DNA of 64,000 nucleotides from NCBI RefSeq assembly GCF_031846165.1, contig NZ_JAVRIE010000004.1:310001-374000 (forward strand), in the 5' to 3' direction. This document shows positions 36,115 to 44,313 of the stretch, piece by piece. The stretch is from Glaciecola blandensis. GTDB lineage: Bacteria > Pseudomonadota > Gammaproteobacteria > Enterobacterales > Alteromonadaceae. Position 1 is the stretch's first letter. The number at the start of each line of letters is the position of its first letter. The translations under genes and the position numbers were made by a program. The notes under the pieces were generated by a model. It was given only the letters and a program-made list of their open reading frames with translations, ran no database searches and was not told the origin of the DNA.

Positions 36115-37600
36115 TCGAGATAAGGCCTCGGCTAATAAAGCAAGTTTACGCCCGCATAAAATGAGGCGCGTACAGCGATTGCATTTTATTGGTATTGGTG
36201 GCGCTGGAATGGGCGGTATTGCCGAGGTCGTCTTAAATTTAGGGTATGAGGTGAGCGGTTCTGATGTGAAAAGCAGTGCGATGACCGGTCGCTTGGAATC
36301 CCTTGGGGCAAAAGTGTATTTAGGTCACGATGCCTCAAATATTCAGGATGTTGATGCGGTTGTCGTTTCAAGTGCAATTAACCCTGAGAACCCAGAGATA
36401 GCGCTAGCCACCGAAGAGCGTATTCCAATCATCAGAAGAGCTGAAATGCTCGCAGAATTAATGCGTTTTCGCTATGGCATTGCCGTCGCAGGAACGCACG
36501 GTAAAACAACAACAACTAGCTTGATTGCCACTATCTTTTCGCAAGCGAAACTAGACCCTACTTATGTTATCGGTGGCTTACTCAATAGCGCTGGCACCAA
36601 TGCAAAACTGGGAGATAGTAAGTATTTGATTGCGGAAGCTGATGAAAGCGATGCGTCATTTTTACATTTGCAACCCACAGTGTCGGTAGTCACTAACATT
36701 GAAGCTGACCACCTAGAAGCGTATCAAGGCGATTTTTCAAAAATGAAATCGGCCTATATTGAATTTTTACATAATTTACCTTTCTACGGTTTGGCTATTG
36801 TTTGCGGAGATGATCCGGTCATCAATGAACTGCTTCCTAAACTCGGTCGCAAATACATTACCTACGGACAGCAAGCGCACAATGATTACCAAGCTGTGGA
36901 TGTGCGCTTCGAACTCAATTACAGCTACTTCATCTTGAAACGCAAAGGACTTTGCGATTTGCCCGTTAAGCTGAGCTTGCCAGGTATTCACAATGTTTTG
37001 AATGCCAGCGCGGCGATTGCCACAGCCTGTGATGAAGGAATAAGTGATGCAGATATTCTGCTCGCCCTCGAGAGTTTCCAAGGTATTGGGCGACGCTTTC
37101 AAGTCTTGGGCGAATACCAGAATGACTATGGTGAAGCCATTTTGGTAGATGATTACGGGCATCACCCAACAGAGGTTTCGATGACAATTTCAGCAGCTCG
37201 AAACAATTGGCCAGATAAGCGTCTTGTCATGATTTATCAACCGCATCGTTACTCTCGAACGCGAGACTTGTATGAAGACTTTGTCGAAGTCTTATCACAA
37301 GTTGATACTTTATTATTGCTCGATATCTACGCAGCAAGTGAAGCGCCTATTGAAGGTATTGATAGTAAGTCACTTTGCCGTTCGATTCGTCAACGAGGCA
37401 ACTTGGAACCTATCTATGTGAGTTCACAAGATAACTTGATGAAGATACTTGCTGATGTACTGAGTGACGGTGACGTAGTTTTTGCGCAAGGCGCGGGTAA
37501 TATTGGCGATATTGCACAACGGCTTGCAAGCACTGGCTTAGACAAGACAAATTTACTTGCTTCGATGAAAGAAATACAGAGTGGTGAGGTAAGCGGCTAA
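36107..37600 (+). CDS. murC: UDP-MurNAc L-alanine ligase MurC
   Basis: Adds the first amino acid, L-Ala, to UDP-MurNAc. It has 497 residues (491 in E. coli). The dinucleotide-like FIGIGGAGMGGIAEV, ATP site AGTHGKTTTTSL, EADESDASF and DDYGHHPTEV motifs are intact. Translation starts at GTG 36107 behind AAGGA, overlapping murG by eight bases. Its last base is shared with the ddlB ATG. Confidence 0.97.
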   Translation: MSNRDKASANKASLRPHKMRRVQRLHFIGIGGAGMGGIAEVVLNLGYEVSGSDVKSSAMTGRLESLGAKVYLGHDASNIQDVDAVVVSSAINPENPEIALATEERIPIIRRAEMLAELMRFRYGIAVAGTHGKTTTTSLIATIFSQAKLDPTYVIGGLLNSAGTNAKLGDSKYLIAEADESDASFLHLQPTVSVVTNIEADHLEAYQGDFSKMKSAYIEFLHNLPFYGLAIVCGDDPVINELLPKLGRKYITYGQQAHNDYQAVDVRFELNYSYFILKRKGLCDLPVKLSLPGIHNVLNASAAIATACDEGISDADILLALESFQGIGRRFQVLGEYQNDYGEAILVDDYGHHPTEVSMTISAARNNWPDKRLVMIYQPHRYSRTRDLYEDFVEVLSQVDTLLLLDIYAASEAPIEGIDSKSLCRSIRQRGNLEPIYVSSQDNLMKILADVLSDGDVVFAQGAGNIGDIAQRLASTGLDKTNLLASMKEIQSGEVSG

Positions 37601-38583
37601 TGACGAACGCAAATCTAGGGTTTGACAATAAAACCATCCAGCCAAGTGATTTTGGTAAAGTTGCAGTCCTGTTTGGTGGCCATTCGGCGGAACGTGCAGT
37701 GAGTATGGCTTCAGGCTCATGTGTGTTAAGCGCTTTGCAAGAGGCGGGCGTGGATGCACACAAGTTTGACCCAGTCGAGTACCCCATTGGCGAGTTACTT
37801 ACGCAGGGTTTTGATCGTGCATTCATTATTTTGCATGGCCGTGGTGGAGAAGATGGCAGTATGCAAGGTGCATTGCAGACTTTAGGTATGCCTTACACCG
37901 GCACCGGTGTCTTAGGTTCAGCCTTAGCCATGGATAAAGTTTACTCCAAGCAAGTTTGGTCGGCCTTGGGTTTACCCACGGCAAAATACCGCGTGGTGAG
38001 AAAGTCGGATATTGCTGGGGGCGCTGGTGTTGCAAGCTTAGATTACGATGAGATTCTCGCCTATTTAGGTGGCGTTGCTATGGTCAAGCCTGCACGCGAA
38101 GGTTCTAGCATTGGCATGGCTAAAGTGTCTGACCAAAACGAATTGTGCGCTGCGATTGCTGAAGCGTTGAAATACGACGACGATGTATTGGTAGAAAGCT
38201 ATATCGATGGACCAGAATATACGGTTAGTATTCTTAACGGTCAGGCTCTTCCTTCCATTAGGATGTCTACACCCCACGTATTTTATGATTATGATGCAAA
38301 ATATCGAGACTCAACAACCGAATACTACTGCCCAAGTGGCTTAGACGACAGCACAGAAAAAGCCTTGGGTGAATTGGCCCTTTCTGCCTTTTCCGCGCTG
38401 TCAGGAATTGGCTGGGGCAGAGTGGACGTCATGCGCACTTCGGATGGGAGTTTTATGCTACTGGAGTCAAATACAGTCCCGGGTATGACAGAAACCAGCT
38501 TGGTGCCGAAAGCAGCAAAACAAGCTGGGATGAGTTTCCAAGAACTCGTATTACGAATTCTAATGTCGAGTTTGGAGCGGTAA
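37600..38583 (+). CDS. ddlB: D-alanine-D-alanine ligase
   Basis: ATP-grasp enzyme that makes the D-Ala-D-Ala used by MurF. It has 327 residues, with a short N-terminal extension relative to E. coli DdlB (306). The core shows LFGGHSAERAVSM, the second-substrate segment LHGRGGEDG, KPAREGSSIGMAKV and the metal-binding C-terminal LESNTVPGMTETSLVPKAA. It starts in a TAATG junction with murC and ends just before ftsQ. Confidence 0.97.
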   Translation: MTNANLGFDNKTIQPSDFGKVAVLFGGHSAERAVSMASGSCVLSALQEAGVDAHKFDPVEYPIGELLTQGFDRAFIILHGRGGEDGSMQGALQTLGMPYTGTGVLGSALAMDKVYSKQVWSALGLPTAKYRVVRKSDIAGGAGVASLDYDEILAYLGGVAMVKPAREGSSIGMAKVSDQNELCAAIAEALKYDDDVLVESYIDGPEYTVSILNGQALPSIRMSTPHVFYDYDAKYRDSTTEYYCPSGLDDSTEKALGELALSAFSALSGIGWGRVDVMRTSDGSFMLLESNTVPGMTETSLVPKAAKQAGMSFQELVLRILMSSLER

Positions 38584-38584
38584 C

Positions 38585-39439
38585 TTGGCAGAAAAACGGT
38601 CGCTTCAACGTACATCAAAACGGCAAGAGTTGCTTGCCGCTGATCCCGCGACCAGTAAACAAAATGAACTCGCTGCCTCGGATGCGCCAGATGAATTGGA
38701 AAGAGAGTCTGACGCTAACCGATTGAGTGGCTTTATCTTTTTCCTTTTAGTGATTGGTGGTTTAGTTTTTGGCGCGATAAAAGTGCAAGCATGGCTGCAA
38801 GATGAGCAGCAATTACCGGTTCAGCGGATTATCTTCAGTGGTGAGAGGAAAGTGCTAGAGGATGCTCAAATGGAAGCGTCGATTCGTGCGTCGCAAAAAG
38901 GCAGTTTCTTTGCTCTCGATGTTAACGAAGTTCACCTCTTGCTGGAAGATATGCCGTGGGTGTATCGGGCATCGGTGAGGAAGCGTTGGCCAAGTAGTTT
39001 GCATATTTACTTGATTGAGCAAGTCCCCGTCGCTTCTTGGAATGATGATTTGTTGCTGAATACCCAAGGTGAAGTGTTTGATGGTGGCAAAATGTCGGCG
39101 GGTTTACCAAAGCTTTTTGGCCCTGGTGGAAGCGAAAAAACGGCGCTTGCGGGATTCAATGCCATGCAGTCATTGTTAAGTGAAACTGGTCTGTCGATTG
39201 ATGAACTATTTTTGAGTGAACGCTTTGCTTGGAGAGTCAAATTAAACAACGGAATCAAGCTAAATATAGGTCGCCAACAGTTTATCGATAGGTTACAGAG
39301 TTTTATTGATATTTTTCCCTTATTAAAGGCACAAAATAAGGCGATTAATTACATTGATTTAAGGTATGATATAGGCCTTGCTGTAGGTTGGCAAAAAAAT
39401 GATGAAAAAGTACAAGAAATTACTGATAATAATGATTAA
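38585..39439 (+). CDS. ftsQ: Cell division protein FtsQ
   Basis: Bitopic division protein that recruits FtsB and FtsL. It has 284 residues: a cytoplasmic tail of about 55 residues, one membrane segment (about 56-76), a POTRA domain starting near VQRIIFSGERKVLEDAQ, then the FtsQ beta domain (motif WPSSLHIYLIEQVPVASWND). The start is TTG at 38585, supported by GGAG seven bases upstream; no in-frame ATG lies nearby. It follows the ddlB stop by one base. Confidence 0.95.
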   Translation: MAEKRSLQRTSKRQELLAADPATSKQNELAASDAPDELERESDANRLSGFIFFLLVIGGLVFGAIKVQAWLQDEQQLPVQRIIFSGERKVLEDAQMEASIRASQKGSFFALDVNEVHLLLEDMPWVYRASVRKRWPSSLHIYLIEQVPVASWNDDLLLNTQGEVFDGGKMSAGLPKLFGPGGSEKTALAGFNAMQSLLSETGLSIDELFLSERFAWRVKLNNGIKLNIGRQQFIDRLQSFIDIFPLLKAQNKAINYIDLRYDIGLAVGWQKNDEKVQEITDNND

Positions 39440-39456
39440 AATGAGTGAAGAAAAAC

Positions 39457-40686
39457 ATGTCTAAGACAATGGATAGAGACTTAATTGTTGGTTTAGACAT
39501 AGGCACCAGTGTGATTAAAGCCATTGTTGGCGAATTGCTAGATGATGACAGTATTAGTATCATCGGTGTAGGCACACATAAATCCCGTGGTATGGATAAG
39601 GGTGGTGTGAACGATTTGAACCTAGTGGTTCAGTCTGTTCGACAAGCGGTTAATGAGATGGAATTGATGGCCGACTGCAGCGTATCTTCAGTATTTATGT
39701 CAATTTCAGGGCGTCACGTACAGTGCCAGAATGAAAGTGGCATGGTGCCCATCAATAATCAAGAAGTCACCCAAGATGATGTCGACAACGTCATCCATGC
39801 CGCTCGCTCTGTGCCTATGGCTGCAGAACGTAAATTATTACATGTTTTGCCACAAGAATTTGTTATCGATGTACAAGAGGGAATTAAAAACCCCATTGGT
39901 ATGTCTGGCGTAAGAATGGAAGCAGCCGCACACATCATTACGTGTGCCGACGATATGGCAAAGAACTTAGTGAAATGCGTCGAGAGTTGTGACTTGAGCG
40001 TCGACCAAACTATTTTCTCAGCATTGGCCTCAAGTTATGCCGTGTTGACAGATGATGAAAGAGAGCTAGGTGTTTGCGTCGTCGATATTGGCGGCGGCAC
40101 AATGGATATCGTGATTTACACTGACGGCGCTATTCGACACACTGCCGTGATTCCATTAGCTGGTAATCAAATTACTAGCGATATTGCTAAAATATTCCGC
40201 ACGCCAATGAGCAATGCGGAAGAAATAAAAACGAATTATGCATGCGCACTAAAAGATATGGTCAGCATGGAAGAAAGTATTGAGGTACCAAGTGTTGGTG
40301 GAAGACCAGCTAGAGTCATGTCACGCCATACTTTGGCAGAAGTGATTGAACCTCGATACCAAGAATTGTTTGAACTTGCTTATGAACAGATCAAAGCGAG
40401 TGGCCTTGAAGAGCAGATCGCAGCGGGTTTAGTTATCACTGGCGGCACTGCTAAAATGGAAGGCGCTGTTGAGTTTGCTGAAGAGATTTTCCAAATGCCA
40501 GTAAGAGTAGGAAATCCTCATTCAGTGCGTGGATTAGCAGAATATGTGGACGATGCCTGTTTTGCTACAGCGGTAGGTCTGTTACAGTATGGTAAACAAA
40601 ATATAAATAATAAAAGAACGTCTTCAAAGAAAGGCGAAGATAGCGTGTTAAAACGCATACAAAGCTGGTTTAAGGGCGAATTTTAG
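39457..40686 (+). CDS. ftsA: Cell division protein FtsA
   Basis: Actin-like ATPase that tethers FtsZ to the membrane. It has about 409 residues (420 in E. coli). DRDLIVGLDIGTSVIKAIVGE opens the fold, CVVDIGGGTMDIVIY is the second phosphate motif and VITGGTAKMEG the adenosine motif. The C-terminal KRIQSWFKGEF is the amphipathic membrane-targeting helix. A GTG at 39445 is also in frame, but the ATG at 39457 aligns with the E. coli start. Confidence 0.96.
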   Translation: MSKTMDRDLIVGLDIGTSVIKAIVGELLDDDSISIIGVGTHKSRGMDKGGVNDLNLVVQSVRQAVNEMELMADCSVSSVFMSISGRHVQCQNESGMVPINNQEVTQDDVDNVIHAARSVPMAAERKLLHVLPQEFVIDVQEGIKNPIGMSGVRMEAAAHIITCADDMAKNLVKCVESCDLSVDQTIFSALASSYAVLTDDERELGVCVVDIGGGTMDIVIYTDGAIRHTAVIPLAGNQITSDIAKIFRTPMSNAEEIKTNYACALKDMVSMEESIEVPSVGGRPARVMSRHTLAEVIEPRYQELFELAYEQIKASGLEEQIAAGLVITGGTAKMEGAVEFAEEIFQMPVRVGNPHSVRGLAEYVDDACFATAVGLLQYGKQNINNKRTSSKKGEDSVLKRIQSWFKGEF

Positions 40687-40766
40687 GGGGCCTTTAAGAA
40701 AGCGCTAAATCAATATGAAACCGAAATAAAAAATATAATTAGGTTTCAGTACACCGGAGAAGCAGA

Positions 40767-41924
40767 ATGTTCGAGCTAATGGACAGTCAAAGCGACGAAG
40801 CCGTCATTAAAGTTGTTGGCGTCGGAGGTGGCGGTGGTAACGCCGTCGAATATATGGTCAAGCAAGTGATTGAAGGCGTAGATTTTATCGCCATGAATAC
40901 CGACGCCCAGGTATTAAAAACATCATCTGCACATACAAAATTACAAATTGGTAATGAAGTTACCAAAGGGCTTGGTGCGGGTGCCGATCCAAATGTTGGT
41001 CGTGAAGCGGCACAAGAAGATCGTGAGAAAATTCGTCAAACTCTTGAGGGCGCTGACATGGTCTTTATTACTGCCGGAATGGGCGGTGGTACAGGAACTG
41101 GCGCAGCACCAGAAGTTGCAAAAATTGCCAAAGAAATGGGTATTCTAACGGTTGCTGTTGTTACCAAACCGTTTCCTTTCGAAGGTAAAAAGCGTTCAGA
41201 CTTTGCAAACCAAGGTATTACTGAGTTATCAAAGCACGTTGATTCATTGATCACAATACCAAACGAAAAGCTACTCAAGGTTATGGGTAAGGGTACGCCT
41301 TTACTTCAAGCTTTTAGTGCAGCAAATGATGTACTTCGTGGCGCAGTTCAAGGTATCGCCGAACTAATTACTCGCCCGGGTTTAATCAACGTCGATTTCG
41401 CCGATGTGAAAACTGTCATGTCTGAAATGGGTACAGCGATGATGGGTAGTGGCATTGCTTCTGGTGAAGACCGTGCTGAAGAAGCAGCTGAAGCAGCGAT
41501 TGCCTGTCCATTACTTGAAGATATCGACCTTTCAGGTGCACGCGGTATTCTAGTTAATATTACTGCCGGACTTGATTTCGCTATCGATGAGTACGAAGTT
41601 GTGGGTAATGCGGTGAAAGCCTTTGCTTCTGAAAACGCGACGGTTGTTGTCGGTACGGTTATCGATCCAGAACTTAGTGATGAAGTTCGTGTTACTGTCG
41701 TTGCAACGGGTATCGGCGCAGAAAGAAAGCCTGACATTACTTTAGTGAATGATAATGCGCGCGTTAATGCAACGGGACGCGATTATGCATCTAGCACTAA
41801 TGAAGTAAGAAGTTCTGGTGGTACTGATGGTAACCAAGCCTTAAAACTTGACGATGAAGCACAGCCAGGCAGTGAATTAGAGTATCTTGATATTCCAGCA
41901 TTTTTGCGAAAACAAGCAGACTAG
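40767..41924 (+). CDS. ftsZ: Cell division GTPase FtsZ
   Basis: Tubulin-like GTPase that forms the division ring. It has 385 residues (383 in E. coli). The GTP site reads GGGTGTG within AGMGGGTGTGAAPE, the N-terminus has VVGVGGGGGNAVEYM, and the synergy-loop NVDFADVKTVM is intact. A variable linker leads to the conserved C-terminal peptide LDIPAFLRKQAD, which binds FtsA, ZipA and ZapD. An 80-base leader separates it from ftsA, with TATAAT at 40734-40739, so it may have an extra promoter. Confidence 0.98.
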   Translation: MFELMDSQSDEAVIKVVGVGGGGGNAVEYMVKQVIEGVDFIAMNTDAQVLKTSSAHTKLQIGNEVTKGLGAGADPNVGREAAQEDREKIRQTLEGADMVFITAGMGGGTGTGAAPEVAKIAKEMGILTVAVVTKPFPFEGKKRSDFANQGITELSKHVDSLITIPNEKLLKVMGKGTPLLQAFSAANDVLRGAVQGIAELITRPGLINVDFADVKTVMSEMGTAMMGSGIASGEDRAEEAAEAAIACPLLEDIDLSGARGILVNITAGLDFAIDEYEVVGNAVKAFASENATVVVGTVIDPELSDEVRVTVVATGIGAERKPDITLVNDNARVNATGRDYASSTNEVRSSGGTDGNQALKLDDEAQPGSELEYLDIPAFLRKQAD

Positions 41925-41940
41925 GGCGTTCAACCCTAGT
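41920..41940 (+). repeat. Hairpin spanning the ftsZ stop codon
   Basis: ACTAGGG and CCCTAGT form perfect seven-base arms around a seven-base loop. The ftsZ TAG lies in the left arm. No T run follows, so it is not a standard terminator; it could protect the 3' end of the ftsZ message. Confidence 0.45.
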
Positions 41941-41981
41941 GCTGTCGCTATTTTGCTACAGTGGTCTGAACAGTTTGTTTT

Positions 41982-42010
41982 TTGACAAAAAAAGCTTGAA
42001 ATATTGTAAC
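41982..42010 (+). promoter_or_regulatory. Upstream lpxC promoter candidate
   Basis: TTGACA (41982-41987) is followed after 17 bases by TGTAAC (42005-42010), which matches four of six -10 positions. It is weaker than the promoter just downstream. Confidence 0.35.
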
Positions 42011-42013
42011 TCT

Positions 42014-42042
42014 TTGACATTAAAGGGGTGAGCAAGTATACT
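42014..42042 (+). promoter_or_regulatory. Strong sigma-70 promoter for lpxC
   Basis: TTGACA (42014-42019), a 17-base spacer and TATACT (42037-42042) make a near-consensus promoter. Transcription would start about 25-30 bases before the lpxC ATG, giving a short leader and separating lpxC from dcw read-through. Confidence 0.8.
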
Positions 42043-42076
42043 GCGTGCCGTTTTTCTGTTTGGTGAACAAAATTAA

Positions 42077-42991
42077 ATGATAAAACAACGTACTATCAAA
42101 GAATCTGTTAAAGAAACAGGTATCGGATTGCACAAAGGACGCAAGGTAACCATGACCTTGAGACCCGCGCCTGCAAATACCGGTATTGTGTTTCGTCGCG
42201 TTGATTTACAACCTTATGCAGATATCCAAGCCAAAGCTGATTCAGTCGGCGATACTATGCTATGCACATGTATTACGAATGAAGATGGCCACTCCATACA
42301 CACAGTTGAGCATTTAGCTTCTGCACTGTCTGGACTTGGTATAGATAATATTATTGTTGAAGTGGACAGCCACGAGCTTCCAATCATGGATGGCAGTGCG
42401 TCTCCGTTTATCTTCCTACTCCAAAGTGCCGGTGTGCAAGAGTTGGATGCCCCTAAAAAGTTCATCAAAATAACCAAAACAGTACGCGTTGAAGACGGTG
42501 ATAAGTGGGCTGAATTTCGCCCGCATGATGGCTTTAAAGTGAATTTCGAAATTGACTTTGAACATCCAGCGATCGCTGCAAGCAGACAGAAAGTCCAACT
42601 CGACTTCTCCACAGACTCCTATGTCGACGAAGTTAGCCGAGCGAGAACCTTCGGTTTCATGAAAGATTTAGAACTCATGAACTCTATGAACCTCGCGTTA
42701 GGCGGTAGTATGGACAATGCCGTTGCGTTAGATGAATACAGAGTATTAAACCCTGAAGGTTTACGATATTCAGATGAATTTCTAAAACATAAGATACTAG
42801 ACGCTGTTGGTGACCTTTATTTAGGTGGCCACAGTCTTATTGGCGAGCTTGTTGCATATAAAACAGGGCACGGTTTGAACAATAAGTTATTGAATGCAAT
42901 ACTCAATGATGCGAGTGCATGGGAATACGTTGAGTTTGAAAATGAAGAAAGTTTGCCCATTCGTTATATTGAACCTTCACTAGCTTTCTAG
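42077..42991 (+). CDS. lpxC: UDP-3-O-acyl-GlcNAc deacetylase LpxC
   Basis: Zinc enzyme for the committed step of lipid A synthesis. It has 304 residues (305 in E. coli). Metal and catalytic motifs are HTVEHLASAL in the first domain, MDGSASPF, and KHKILDAVGDL with the later GHSLIGEL in the second. It sits directly after ftsZ, as in most gammaproteobacteria, with a strong promoter of its own and a terminator after it. Confidence 0.98.
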   Translation: MIKQRTIKESVKETGIGLHKGRKVTMTLRPAPANTGIVFRRVDLQPYADIQAKADSVGDTMLCTCITNEDGHSIHTVEHLASALSGLGIDNIIVEVDSHELPIMDGSASPFIFLLQSAGVQELDAPKKFIKITKTVRVEDGDKWAEFRPHDGFKVNFEIDFEHPAIAASRQKVQLDFSTDSYVDEVSRARTFGFMKDLELMNSMNLALGGSMDNAVALDEYRVLNPEGLRYSDEFLKHKILDAVGDLYLGGHSLIGELVAYKTGHGLNNKLLNAILNDASAWEYVEFENEESLPIRYIEPSLAF

Positions 42992-43010
42992 CAAAGGTTT
43001 TATAAAACAA

Positions 43011-43041
43011 AGGGTAGCGCTACATTTCGCTACTCTTTTTT
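43011..43041 (+). terminator. Intrinsic terminator after lpxC
   Basis: AGGGTAGCG pairs with CGCTACTCT (one G-T position) over an eight-base loop, followed by a run of T residues. It closes the dcw-lpxC block. Confidence 0.8.
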
Positions 43042-43123
43042 GTTGGGTATTATATAAGATAACTAGGTGTCTTATAGAAAATTCACTTGTGCCGATAACC
43101 TAGGTAGACTATAAGTCATAAAA

Positions 43124-43175
43124 GTCGCCATCAACCTTTTTGTTGGCGACACCAAAATGCCGATAATGGCTTTTT
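43124..43175 (+). repeat. Two hairpins upstream of the M23 peptidase gene
   Basis: The first (43124-43150) pairs GTCGCC..AAC with GTTGGCGAC over a three-base bulge and a T-rich loop. The second (43153-43175) is a short GCC/GGC stem flanked by A and T runs, terminator-like. Both lie in the 250-base gap between lpxC and the next gene, after the lpxC terminator. They may form a leader structure. Confidence 0.4.
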
Positions 43176-43241
43176 ATAAAAACGAAGCGATAAGCTTTTA
43201 TCCTTCAAAGTAAACATATTAAATAGGTCGACGAGAGTAAA

Positions 43242-44114
43242 ATGAGTTTTACCATCTTATATAAAGGCAAGAATCGCCGATTTGCGAAGCGGATATCCGC
43301 TCGTAAGTTGTTGAGCCTTTCTGTGATGGCTTCTTTACTCTTCCTTATTTCTAGTCGCTCTACAGAATCAGTCTATGAAAACCATGTGAGAGTCAACGTG
43401 GTGAAGACGGGGCTTGAAGAACAAGCTAAGCTGGTTCAACAACTACATACAAATACTGAGCAACAGTTAGGTGGCATTGTCAATCAGTTGGCTACCTTGC
43501 AAAATCGCATCAATCAGATGGAGACGCTCACTGCTACGATGGCAGAAAATGCCGGATTAAACGCAGAAGACTTCACCCTTAGCGAAGAAATGAAAGCACT
43601 TGACCTCAATGAGGTGTCGCTAACAAATCAGATTGCGAAGATGTCTGATACTCTAGATTTTAAAATTCAACAACTCACAGCCCTTGAATCTTTGATGATG
43701 GGCCTCAATATAGAACAAGAGAGTGAGTTAGGCGGACGTCCTGTAGGTAAAGGATGGCTGTCATCTTATTATGGCGTGCGAAAAGACCCGTTTACAGGTC
43801 GACCAGCAATGCACAAAGGCATCGATTTCGCAGGCAAAGCCGGAGACGATGTCATTTCTACAGGTGCTGGCGTAGTAACTTGGTCCGGCGATAGATATGG
43901 ATATGGCAAATTAGTAGAAATTGATCATGGTAATGGTCTTAGAACAAGATACGGACACAACGCCGACTTAACTGTTGAAGTAGGCGATGTAGTAACAAAA
44001 GGTCAAACGATTGCAGTCGTTGGTAACACAGGTCGCTCTACAGGTGCACATGTGCATTACGAAGTCTTGAAGAACGGCCAGCAAATCGACCCACTTCCGT
44101 ACGTTTACCGCTAA
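43242..44114 (+). CDS. M23 family metallopeptidase, membrane-anchored
   Basis: A 290-residue envelope peptidase. A basic N-terminus and one hydrophobic segment (about residues 24-42) are followed by coiled-coil-forming sequence (about 45-150) and a C-terminal LytM/M23 domain. The zinc motifs look intact: HKGIDF near residue 190 and HVHYEV near 271, with GLRTRYGHN between. This is the layout of peptidoglycan endopeptidases or of EnvC/NlpD-like activators, but the intact zinc set favours an active enzyme. It lies between lpxC and secA, where E. coli has secM. Confidence 0.9.
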   Translation: MSFTILYKGKNRRFAKRISARKLLSLSVMASLLFLISSRSTESVYENHVRVNVVKTGLEEQAKLVQQLHTNTEQQLGGIVNQLATLQNRINQMETLTATMAENAGLNAEDFTLSEEMKALDLNEVSLTNQIAKMSDTLDFKIQQLTALESLMMGLNIEQESELGGRPVGKGWLSSYYGVRKDPFTGRPAMHKGIDFAGKAGDDVISTGAGVVTWSGDRYGYGKLVEIDHGNGLRTRYGHNADLTVEVGDVVTKGQTIAVVGNTGRSTGAHVHYEVLKNGQQIDPLPYVYR

Positions 44115-44217
44115 CAATCCCCCTATCGAACATTATTGTTCAAATGCTGGTCAACTACATACAAGCTCACCAACTTGCGCTTAGCTAAGTGGCATAGAAC
44201 GCAGAAAAAGCGCTCTT

Positions 44218-44245
44218 TTGTTATGGATAGCCTAGGTTTTATAGT
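44218..44245 (+). promoter_or_regulatory. Candidate secA promoter
   Basis: TTGTTA (44218-44223), a 16-base spacer and TATAGT (44240-44245) give a plausible sigma-70 promoter about 70 bases before the secA ATG. The rest of this 199-base gap holds no secM-like frame. Confidence 0.45.
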
Positions 44246-44313
44246 TTATTCGTCTCATAATTGTTATTATGTCGGCGTTTTTTATTTTAGTCATTTTTGG
44301 AAAATCAAATAGC

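Noticed and set aside
41920..41940. ftsZ-end hairpin as a terminator
   Set aside because: The stem is good but no T run follows on the plus strand.
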